NCBI GenBank assembly: GCA_013002425.1
Contig: JABDJQ010000148.1
Coordinates: 1 to 9,988 of the forward strand
Direction of reading: 5' to 3'
DNA length: 9,988 nt
Origin: Gemmatimonadota bacterium
Lineage (GTDB): Bacteria > Orphanbacterota > Orphanbacteria > Orphanbacterales > Orphanbacteraceae
Of the stretch, positions 1 through 5,573 are shown one piece after another (within the stretch, counting starts at the first letter, position 1; each line of letters starts with the position of its first letter). The translations under genes were made by a program, and so were the position numbers. The notes beneath the pieces were generated by a model. That model was not told the origin of the DNA, ran no database searches, and saw only the letters and a list, made by a program, of their open reading frames with translations.

Positions 1-1
1 C

Positions 2-244
2 GCCCTCGAGCGCAGGATCGACGAATTGCGCGCCGTCGGTTTCGAGCCCGTGCGCGTTTTCGTCGAGGAGCATTCGTCGCTGATCGGGAGAAGGGTCGAA
101 CTTCAGATCGGGCGCGACCGGGTCGGAGGAGTCGCCACCGCCATCGGCCCGGCCGGCGGACTCGTGCTGCGGACCGGGACGGTCGAGAAGGAATACTGCC
201 TCGGGGAAGTCACGCGCGTTCTGTCATGGGAAACAGCCGAATGA
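2..244 (+). CDS. birA: Biotin--[acetyl-CoA-carboxylase] ligase, C-terminal part (5' end outside window)
   Basis: The window opens inside this reading frame, so only about the last 80 residues are visible. They correspond to the end of the catalytic domain and the small C-terminal SH3-like barrel of BirA-type biotin ligases: a helix (ALERRIDELRAVGFEPV), then a pattern like E. coli BirA, with 'IGRRVELQIG' for the first barrel strand, 'GVATAIGPAGGLVLRTG' for the central hairpin and 'GEVTRVL' at the end. The enzyme makes biotinyl-AMP and transfers biotin to the carrier lysine of acetyl-CoA carboxylase in the cytoplasm. The catalytic GRGRxG motif and any N-terminal DNA-binding domain lie upstream, so I cannot say whether it is also a repressor. 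Its TGA overlaps the coaX start codon (ATGA at 241-244), and birA-coaX adjacency is common in bacteria, which strengthens both calls. An internal TTG at 26 is not the start; the frame is open to the window edge. Confidence 0.82.
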   Translation, partial: ALERRIDELRAVGFEPVRVFVEEHSSLIGRRVELQIGRDRVGGVATAIGPAGGLVLRTGTVEKEYCLGEVTRVLSWETAE

Positions 245-1056
245 TACTGCTCGTCGACAGCGGAAACAGCCGCACGCGTTTCGTGTTCGTGGAAGCGAAG
301 CGCGGCACGGAAATCGCTCGCGCGACCGTGCGTTCGCGCGGACTCGATTCGATCGAAGCGGTGCGCGCCTCGATCATGACGGCGGCACACGATCTGCCGG
401 AAGGGCGGGACGCCGGCGAGTGCGAGGGCTCCGCTTACGCGACGGTCGTTCCCGCGCGCGAGGAGTATCTCCGTAACGGGATTCGACGCGCGCTCGGAAA
501 GGGAGCGCTGAATCCGATCGCGGTGGGTCCGTCACTCGATCTCGGGATCGAACTGGCGGTCGACCGCCCCGACGAAGTGGGGCCCGACCGGATCGCCAAC
601 GCGGTGGCCGCGTTCGCGGAGTACGGCGGCCCGGTCATCGCGATCGATGCGGGGACGGCGCTGACGATGGAAGTGGTGGACGCCGGGGGGCGATTTCTCG
701 GGGGAATCATCACTCTCGGCCCCGGAAGCGTGCGGGACGCGGTCGGCGAGAGAGGGGCGCGCCTGCATGCGCCGGAGCTGATCTGGCCGGAGCGCGTGAT
801 CGGGGCGAACACCGAGGATGCGCTCCGCTCCGGTATCGTGCGCGGGTCGATCGCCGCGGTGGACGGTCTCGTGGCCTCGATCCGCAGCGAACTCGGAGAA
901 CGGGCGAAGGTCGTGGCTACGGGGGGACTCGGATCCCTCATCGCCGATCATGCGGAAAGCGTGGACGTGTGTGACGCGGGGTTGACGCTCAAGGGGCTGA
1001 AGAGGATTTACGATCGGAATCGACCGAACCGCCGGGGCGCACCATCGAAATCGTGA
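241..1056 (+). CDS. coaX: Type III pantothenate kinase
   Basis: This cytoplasmic enzyme phosphorylates pantothenate with ATP, the first step of coenzyme A synthesis. From ATG 241 the protein has 271 residues, close to the usual 250-270. Visible family motifs are the N-terminal phosphate-binding DSGNSRTR (D6), GPDRIANA (D116, R117), IDAGTALT (D136), GGIITLGPG and the C-terminal VVATGGLG of the ASKHA fold. D6, D116 and D136 match the three conserved acidic residues of the family. I chose 241 over the in-frame ATG at 226 because it puts MILLVDSGN at the start as in homologues, gives a 4-base ATGA overlap with the upstream biotin ligase, and has GGGA about 9 nt upstream, while 226 has no ribosome-binding site. 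The gene is probably translationally coupled to birA. Type III kinases are known to be insensitive to CoA feedback. The last 68 bp overlap the convergent 3D-domain gene. Confidence 0.93.
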   Translation: MILLVDSGNSRTRFVFVEAKRGTEIARATVRSRGLDSIEAVRASIMTAAHDLPEGRDAGECEGSAYATVVPAREEYLRNGIRRALGKGALNPIAVGPSLDLGIELAVDRPDEVGPDRIANAVAAFAEYGGPVIAIDAGTALTMEVVDAGGRFLGGIITLGPGSVRDAVGERGARLHAPELIWPERVIGANTEDALRSGIVRGSIAAVDGLVASIRSELGERAKVVATGGLGSLIADHAESVDVCDAGLTLKGLKRIYDRNRPNRRGAPSKS

Positions 1057-1525
1057 GGCTCTTCTTTCCGAAATCCCGCGCTTCGGAACGCGACGGGAAC
1101 CAGATGTCCGCGCGGCGCGAATAGCGTTTGTTCATCGTGTCCTCGACCGTGAACTTCCCGTGCCCTTCGACGAACACCTCGTCGCCGTACGAGAACGGCG
1201 CTTCCGGGTTGTAGCGGCGAATGAGATCGCGGCTGAGCGCGATGATGCCGGGACGGACGGTGGTCATCGACGCCGTCTGAAACGGGGTGTCGTCGCACTG
1301 ATCCACGGTGGACGAATAGGCGGTCACCGTAATGCCGAGCGGCGGCAGCAGCGAAACGCGCAGTGTCGGCTCGATCACGTAGTCTTCGACATCCGGCTCG
1401 TGGGTCGCGACACGCACGAAACGACTCGCTTCCCCGCGCGGATACACGTCGCCCGCTCCCAGCAGAAGCGAGAGCACCACGGCAGCGGGTAGGCTGATTC
1501 TTATCGTATTCTTCCAATGCTTCAT
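989..1525 (-). CDS. Secreted 3D-domain (MltA/RlpA-like barrel) protein
   Basis: A 178-residue exported protein. Residues 1-25 form a signal peptide (MKHWKNTIR, then the hydrophobic stretch SLPAAVVLSLLLGAG). From about residue 64 comes a 3D domain, the double-psi beta-barrel shared with MltA and small proteins such as B. subtilis YuiC: ITVTAYSST, VRPGIIALSRDL, FSYGDEVFVEG, FTVEDTMNKR and ADIWFPSRSEARDFG. D115, D129 and D140 fit the conserved aspartates that name the family. Some 3D proteins cleave peptidoglycan by lytic transglycosylation, so a cell-wall role in the periplasm is likely, but activity is inferred. The start is ATG 1525 because GAGGA lies 8 nt upstream; TTG 1543 and ATG 1534 lack properly spaced sites and would only lengthen the signal sequence. 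A sigma70-like promoter about 175 nt upstream gives a long, hairpin-rich leader. The 3' end runs 68 bp into coaX on the opposite strand. Confidence 0.85.
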   Translation of the reverse strand: MKHWKNTIRISLPAAVVLSLLLGAGDVYPRGEASRFVRVATHEPDVEDYVIEPTLRVSLLPPLGITVTAYSSTVDQCDDTPFQTASMTTVRPGIIALSRDLIRRYNPEAPFSYGDEVFVEGHGKFTVEDTMNKRYSRRADIWFPSRSEARDFGKKSLTISMVRPGGSVDSDRKSSSAP

Positions 1526-1533
1526 CTTTGTCA

Positions 1534-1538
1534 TCCTC
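1534..1538 (-). promoter_or_regulatory. Ribosome-binding site of the 3D-domain gene
   Basis: The minus strand reads GAGGA here, 8 nt before ATG 1525. This decides the start in favour of 1525 over the in-frame TTG 1543 and ATG 1534. It lies just below the stem of the hairpin at 1546-1570, so folding of the leader could affect its access. Confidence 0.65.
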
Positions 1539-1545
1539 GTCAATC

Positions 1546-1700
1546 AAACCCGCGAACTCCGCGCAGGTTTCGCCCTGATAGCAGCAAAACCAACCGAAAC
1601 GGTTGGCTTTCAAGAAATCGCTTTAAAAAGAGGTTCTAACTGGTTGTTTTCTCTAGTCTTATTGTTCCCCTGTTTTAGAGCGTTGACTTGGCTCTCATGA
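1546..1700 (-). promoter_or_regulatory. Structured 5' leader of the 3D-domain gene (class unknown)
   Basis: If transcription starts near 1700 the mRNA carries about 175 untranslated nt. Read on the minus strand, the leader holds a short stem (AGAGC/GCUCU around 1696-1678), a long A+U-rich middle with GGGGAAC near 1668, then a strong hairpin at 1610-1586 (CCAACCG-UUU-CGGUUGG, extended by A-U and G-U pairs and followed by UUUU) and a second at 1570-1546 (AAACCUGCG/CGCGGGUUU with a 7-nt loop) just before the ribosome-binding site. The first could act as a weak terminator or a platform; the second sits where it could hide or expose the start site. The 1621-1680 block has only 21 G or C in 60. I could not assign a known riboswitch class; c-di-AMP and c-di-GMP classes were considered because they often precede cell-wall genes, but their core motifs are incomplete. 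Confidence 0.4.
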
Positions 1701-1717
1701 AGCCCAAATGGTATAGA
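1688..1717 (+). promoter_or_regulatory. Candidate upstream promoter of the MFS/spermidine synthase gene
   Basis: TTGGCT (1688-1693), an 18-bp spacer and TATAGA (1712-1717), with TG at 1709-1710 placed as an extended -10 (TGGTATAGA). It would start transcripts near 1724 and leave a leader of about 90 nt. It overlaps the minus-strand promoter, so polymerase could hardly use both at once. Confidence 0.35.
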
Positions 1718-1736
1718 ATCCCGATCCGATTGTCAA
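1708..1736 (-). promoter_or_regulatory. Sigma70-like promoter of the 3D-domain gene
   Basis: On the minus strand there is a perfect -35 TTGACA (1736-1731), a 17-bp spacer and TACCAT (1713-1708, 4 of 6 to TATAAT). The predicted transcription start is near 1700. It faces the minus-strand 3D-domain gene, whose start codon is at 1525. The -10 overlaps the -10 of a plus-strand promoter candidate. Confidence 0.6.
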
Positions 1737-1750
1737 GAGGGCGAGAAGGG

Positions 1751-1779
1751 TAGCAACCGGTCACCGCTGCCGATATAAT
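1751..1779 (+). promoter_or_regulatory. Candidate proximal promoter of the MFS/spermidine synthase gene
   Basis: A perfect TATAAT at 1774-1779 is preceded, after 17 bp, by a poor -35 (TAGCAA, 1751-1756). The transcript would start near 1786, about 30 nt before the chosen TTG start at 1815, a normal leader length. The weak -35 suggests low strength or activator help. Confidence 0.4.
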
Positions 1780-1800
1780 GAACGATCCCTTTGCCGTTTC

Positions 1801-1806
1801 GAGGAG
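1801..1806 (+). promoter_or_regulatory. Ribosome-binding site that fixes a TTG start
   Basis: GAGGAG followed by an 8-nt spacer and TTG at 1815. The longer in-frame start TTG 1791 would place this site inside the coding region and has no Shine-Dalgarno sequence of its own. Confidence 0.75.
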
Positions 1807-1814
1807 TAACTGGC

Positions 1815-4800
1815 TTGCCCGACCGTAAACCGATCGCACTGCCGCTCCTCTATGCCCTCGTGTTCGCCTCGGGGATGGCGGGACTCGTCTATCAGGTCGT
1901 CTGGGTTCGCATGCTCTCGGACGCGCTCGGCGTTACCGTGCTTGCCGTCGTCACCGTGCTCGGCGTCTTCATGGGAGGGCTGGCCCTAGGCAGCGTCGTC
2001 TTCGGCCGCCTCGTCGACCGCATGAAGAATCCGATCGGGGCGTACGCATGGCTCGAGATCGGAATCGGGATCTCGGCGGTTCTGCTGCTTCCGTTTCTCG
2101 CGCTGCTGACGGGCGTGTTCGATTCGCTCGTCACGGGGCACGACATACCCTTCGGGGTCCGTATTACGCTTCGCATCCTCTATTCGATGGCGGCGCTTCT
2201 TCTGCCGACGTTTCTGATGGGGGGGACGTTTCCCGTCCTCAGCCGGTACCTGATCGGGCGCGATCCTTCGCGCGCGGGCCGGGTCCTGGGACATCTTTAC
2301 GGCGTAAACACGTTCGGAGCGATGGCCGGGGCGCTGATCGCGGGCTTCGTGCTGATCGAACAGTTCGGGATTCGCGGTACGGTCTTCGTCACGGCCGCCC
2401 TGAACGGTCTCGTGGGCGTACTCGCGCTCGTGCTGCTTCCCCGCGGCCGGAGTGTCGACTCCGGGGATGACGAGGCTGCTTCCGGCCCCACCCGGGCGCG
2501 GCACCGCGGAGACGGCTTCGATCCCCGTCTCGTGCCGCTCGTCTTCATCGCCACGCTCCTGGCTGGGTTCACGTCGCTCGGATACGAGGTCTTCTGGTCG
2601 AAGGCGCTCGTCTTTTTCGTCGGGAACTCGACGTATTCGGTGTCGATCACGCTCGCCAGCTTCCTGTTCGGGATCGCGTTCGGCTCGGTCCTCTACACGT
2701 GGATCGAATCGAGAATCGGGCGCCCGTTCCAGTGGCTCGGACTGCTCCAGATCGCGATGGGGATCGGCGGCGCGCTGACCGTGCCCGTGCTCTGTCATCT
2801 GTTCTACGACGCCGACTGGCTTCCGCTCTACGTTTACTTCGAAGTGGCCGGATTCAAAGACATCTCATGGACGAGCAACCTGCTTCGCATCGCATTCACG
2901 TGCCTGCTCGTGATGATCGTCCCGACCACGATCATGGGCATGGCGTTTCCGCTCGCCACGACGCTGGTCGTGCGCGCGCGCCGCGGGATCGGGCGCTCGG
3001 TCGGCCTTCTTTACGCCGCCAGCACGTTCGGGTCGATTCTCGGCACCGTGTTCGCCGGCACGCTCGTGATCAGGATGTTCGGGATTCAGAACGGCATTCT
3101 CGCTCTCTCCGTCATCAACGTGCTCGTCGGAGGCTTCGTTCTCCTGCGCGCGCGGGGGCGCCGCCGGCTGCTCTGGGTCGCGCCCGCAATCGTGCTTCTG
3201 CTCGTCACGGTCGGTCCGCGGCTCACGCTTCCGAACGGATTCCTGAGCGAGAGCGAGGGAAGAAGCGACGAAATCCTCTATTACGAAGAGGGGATGGCCG
3301 GGATCGTCAAAGTGTACAAGAAGCTGAACGGGACGAAGATGATGTCGGTCGACGGAGGCGTGATCGGCGCGTCTTCAGGCGACCTCGTGCAGAAGCAGAC
3401 CATTCTGGCGCATCTGCCGGTGCTGCTCGCGAAGAATCCGAAGAACGCGCTCGCGGTCGGTCTCGGAAGCGGCATCACGCTCGGGTCGCTGACGCTTCAC
3501 GACGAACTGGAGCGGATCGACTGTGTCGAGATCGTGCCGGAAGTCGTGGAAGGCTCGGACCTCTTTCTGAACGAAAACAACCGGGCCCTGTCGGATCCGC
3601 GCGTGCGGATCCTGGTCGACGACGGCGTGAACTATCTCAGGACAACGGACGTTACGTACGACGTGATCTCGTCCGACGCCAAACTGAATCACGCGTTCGT
3701 CGGAAATGCGGCCGTCTACTCGGAGAAGTACTATCAGCGCTGCGCGGACCGTCTGACCGAAGGCGGGATCATGTGCCAGTGGATTCCGCTCCTGATACCC
3801 ACAGAGGAATGGAAGAGCGTCGCGCGCACTTTCGCCAGCGTATTCCCGCACGTCTCGCTCTGGTTCTTCGAGCCGAAGCACGCGATTCTCGTCGGCTCGC
3901 ACGAACCGCTGACGATCGATCGCGCCCGGTTTTCGCGCGTCTTCGAGAACCCGGCTATCGCGCGCGATCTCGCCACATCGAACCTGAGCGACCCGGCATC
4001 GATCGCCGCTTCGTATGTGGCGGGCGACGACCGCGTGCGCGCTTTCGCGGGCGAAGGCCCGGTCAACACGTTCGACCGCCCGCTCCTCGAGTTTCGATTG
4101 CCGCGCGCGCTTTCCGCGGGGTCCGCCCCGATCGTGGAAGCGGAAAACCTCGCCCTCGTGCTTCAGGAACCGGAGGACGTGCGCCTGGTATTCGCGGGGG
4201 AAGCTTCGCCGCTCGATTCCGCCGGGCTCGATCGCTTCGACCGGTCCGCCCGCGCGACGCCCGCCTTCTTTCAGGGACTGATCGCCGTGGCGCGTACCGG
4301 CCAGCTCGTAGCGGGACTGCCGCATTTTCAGGAAGCGTTCCGGATTGCGCCTGACGATACGCGGATCGCGTCCTATATTGCCAGGGTCGACGAAGAGGAG
4401 GAGGCACTCGCGGCGCGACTCGCGACCGGGGGCAATGATCCGAAACAGCGGTTCCGGCTCGGGATCCATCACTATCAGAGAGGCGAGTTCGGCTCGGCCG
4501 CGCGGGAGTTTCGCGCGGCGATCGCTCTCGACTCGGCATTCATGGACGCCTGGGTGAACCTCGGGGCCGCTCTTCAGAGCGGGGGGAAGGGGGCGGAGGC
4601 CGGGGAAACGCTGCGCAATGCTTCGCTTCGCGCTCCCGGCGATCCGCGCGTGCTCGCGAACCTCGCGGCCGTCGTGCGCGCGAACGGGGACGCCGAGCAG
4701 GCGCGCGCCCTGCTCCTGGCCTATCGGGAGAAGTACGAAGAGAAGCCGAACGTTCTGGTGCAACTCGCGATCACGAACCGGGAACTGGGGCTATACGACG

Positions 4801-4898
4801 AGGCGCGGGAGGCCGCCGAGGCGGCGCGCGCTCTCGATCCCGGCAATCGGCGGGCAGCGGAGATTCTGCAGAGCCTGCCCGGGCAGGGGCAGAGATGA
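1815..4898 (+). CDS. Fused MFS-like membrane / spermidine-synthase-like / TPR protein
   Basis: This 1027-residue protein (TTG start at 1815, chosen for GAGGAG 8 nt upstream) has three parts. Residues about 8-470 are two blocks of roughly six membrane helices separated by a charged linker near 213-240; both blocks show the repeated pattern GLVYQVVW/SLGYEVFW, then GVFMGGLALGS/FLFGIAFGS, then MGGTFP/MGMAFP, typical of the fused MFS/spermidine synthase family. Residues about 484-700 are a cytoplasmic Rossmann domain like spermidine synthase: GLGSG (549-553) in place of GGGDGG, acidic E572 after strand 2, DDG (602-604), and YDVISSDAKLN (D621) where active enzymes have the DxxDP type motif. Residues about 876-1020 hold around four TPRs. 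Loss of the second aspartate and of GGGDGG argues against ordinary spermidine synthesis; the substrate is unknown. The gene stands alone, divergent from the 3D-domain gene and convergent with the lipoprotein gene. Confidence 0.88.
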   Translation: MPDRKPIALPLLYALVFASGMAGLVYQVVWVRMLSDALGVTVLAVVTVLGVFMGGLALGSVVFGRLVDRMKNPIGAYAWLEIGIGISAVLLLPFLALLTGVFDSLVTGHDIPFGVRITLRILYSMAALLLPTFLMGGTFPVLSRYLIGRDPSRAGRVLGHLYGVNTFGAMAGALIAGFVLIEQFGIRGTVFVTAALNGLVGVLALVLLPRGRSVDSGDDEAASGPTRARHRGDGFDPRLVPLVFIATLLAGFTSLGYEVFWSKALVFFVGNSTYSVSITLASFLFGIAFGSVLYTWIESRIGRPFQWLGLLQIAMGIGGALTVPVLCHLFYDADWLPLYVYFEVAGFKDISWTSNLLRIAFTCLLVMIVPTTIMGMAFPLATTLVVRARRGIGRSVGLLYAASTFGSILGTVFAGTLVIRMFGIQNGILALSVINVLVGGFVLLRARGRRRLLWVAPAIVLLLVTVGPRLTLPNGFLSESEGRSDEILYYEEGMAGIVKVYKKLNGTKMMSVDGGVIGASSGDLVQKQTILAHLPVLLAKNPKNALAVGLGSGITLGSLTLHDELERIDCVEIVPEVVEGSDLFLNENNRALSDPRVRILVDDGVNYLRTTDVTYDVISSDAKLNHAFVGNAAVYSEKYYQRCADRLTEGGIMCQWIPLLIPTEEWKSVARTFASVFPHVSLWFFEPKHAILVGSHEPLTIDRARFSRVFENPAIARDLATSNLSDPASIAASYVAGDDRVRAFAGEGPVNTFDRPLLEFRLPRALSAGSAPIVEAENLALVLQEPEDVRLVFAGEASPLDSAGLDRFDRSARATPAFFQGLIAVARTGQLVAGLPHFQEAFRIAPDDTRIASYIARVDEEEEALAARLATGGNDPKQRFRLGIHHYQRGEFGSAAREFRAAIALDSAFMDAWVNLGAALQSGGKGAEAGETLRNASLRAPGDPRVLANLAAVVRANGDAEQARALLLAYREKYEEKPNVLVQLAITNRELGLYDEAREAAEAARALDPGNRRAAEILQSLPGQGQR

Positions 4899-4916
4899 AA
4901 AGGCGGGCGCCCGCCC
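4897..4916 (-). terminator. Rho-independent terminator of the lipoprotein gene
   Basis: The minus strand reads a perfect palindrome GGCGGGCGCCCGCC (4915-4902), which can form a 5-6 bp G+C stem with a small loop, followed at once by TTTT. It begins 2 nt after the lipoprotein stop codon. In the plus direction the same hairpin lacks a T-run, so it would work poorly for the convergent gene ending at 4898, though it may still block read-through. Confidence 0.6.
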
Positions 4917-4917
4917 G

Positions 4918-5520
4918 TCAGTTCGCGAGCGCTTCCAGAAACGCGATGATGTCCTGCTCGTACGTATCGGAAGACGGATCGGGCGACGTGCCGCCGAGGC
5001 TGTCGATCTGGGCGGCCGCCGACGAGTACTCGCCCGTCTGCACGTAGGCATTCCCGAGCAGCAGCCGAAGATCCGTCCAGTCCACATCGTCCATCGAGAA
5101 ATCGTAACGAGGCTCGCGCGAAAGCGCCTCGCCGGCCGCCGTGATCGCGCCGGCCGGATCGGGCGATTCGCCCGCGAACAGCGCGAGCGCCTTCCCGGCG
5201 TAAGCGTCGGTGAAGCCGGCGTCGATGCCGAGCGCCTCGTCCCAGGCGGTAACGGCGGCATCGAGCGAGTCGTCGGCCGCAAGGGCCCATCCGAGCCCGC
5301 TGTGCGCGGGCGCATGGCCGGCGTCGAGCGTGATCGCGCTTCGGAATTTTTCGCGTGCGGTCGTCATGTCGCCCCGGCCGTACGATTCCCACCCCTCGGT
5401 CGTGCGTGAGGCCGCGGTCGGGTCGTTGCCATTATCGTTGTTCGTCGTATTGTCGTCGCCGCAGCCGGAGACGAGAGCGAGCGTAAGGAGGCTCAGCAAG
5501 AGCCCGCGGAGTCCGATCAT
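4918..5520 (-). CDS. TPR-containing lipoprotein
   Basis: A 200-residue predicted lipoprotein. The signal peptide MIGLRGLLLSLLTLALVSGC ends in a lipobox (V17-S18-G19-C20), followed by a flexible Asn/Asp/Thr-rich tether (GDDNTTNNDNGNDPT). From about residue 37 it is built of helical TPR-type repeats: EGWESYGRGDMTTAREKFRSA, then HSGLGWALAADDSLDAAVTAWDEAL, then DAYAGKALALF..., then RLLLGNAYVQTGEYSSAAAQI. Such proteins are usually membrane-anchored scaffolds; no enzyme motif is seen and the partner is unknown. The start is ATG 5520, with GGGAG 8 nt upstream and the signal peptide at the N-terminus; the in-frame ATG at 5592 would bury the signal peptide and overlap the upstream gene. It lies 53 bp downstream of the acyltransferase/hydrolase gene with no terminator between, so an operon is likely, and a terminator follows its stop. 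Confidence 0.85.
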   Translation of the reverse strand: MIGLRGLLLSLLTLALVSGCGDDNTTNNDNGNDPTAASRTTEGWESYGRGDMTTAREKFRSAITLDAGHAPAHSGLGWALAADDSLDAAVTAWDEALGIDAGFTDAYAGKALALFAGESPDPAGAITAAGEALSREPRYDFSMDDVDWTDLRLLLGNAYVQTGEYSSAAAQIDSLGGTSPDPSSDTYEQDIIAFLEALAN

Positions 5521-5528
5521 GCATCTTG

Positions 5529-5533
5529 CTCCC
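5529..5533 (-). promoter_or_regulatory. Ribosome-binding site of the lipoprotein gene
   Basis: The minus strand reads GGGAG, 8 nt before ATG 5520. It supports the short start, which places the lipoprotein signal peptide at the N-terminus. Confidence 0.6.
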
Positions 5534-5573
5534 GGATAGTCGTGAATCGATCGCGCATCCCGGCGCGCGAAAT

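Noticed and set aside
435..951. Long minus-strand open frames across coaX, and similar long opposite-strand frames across the 1815-4898 and 7898-9883 genes
   Set aside because: They are mirror frames expected at high G+C. Their translations are Arg/Ser/Pro-rich, show no family motifs, and lack ribosome-binding sites.
1586..1610. Hairpin with UUUU as a full intrinsic terminator on the minus strand
   Set aside because: The T-run is only four bases and is followed by GC-containing sequence, and it lies upstream of the gene it would silence. Kept as part of the leader rather than called as a terminator.
1008..1613. Alternative minus-strand frame of 201 codons that runs through the leader, starting KANRFGWFCCYQGETC, then acidic
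   Set aside because: Most of it lies over the 3D-domain gene in another frame, it starts with TTG without a ribosome-binding site, and its first codons coincide with the hairpin at 1610-1586. The first 40 codons look peptide-like, but nothing else supports translation.
1683..1688. TTGACT as the -35 of the plus-strand promoter
   Set aside because: It is 23 bp from TATAGA, too far for sigma70; TTGGCT at 1688 has an acceptable 18-bp spacer.
1672..1700. GTTTTAGAGC, resembling the start of a type II CRISPR repeat, followed by a short inverted repeat
   Set aside because: It occurs once, with no second repeat, spacer or cas gene; the match is short enough to be chance.
1778..1828. A 16-codon upstream frame (ATG 1778 to TAA 1828) overlapping the TTG start of the membrane fusion gene
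   Set aside because: It has no ribosome-binding site, and its ATG overlaps the TATAAT box, so it would be absent from transcripts of the proximal promoter.
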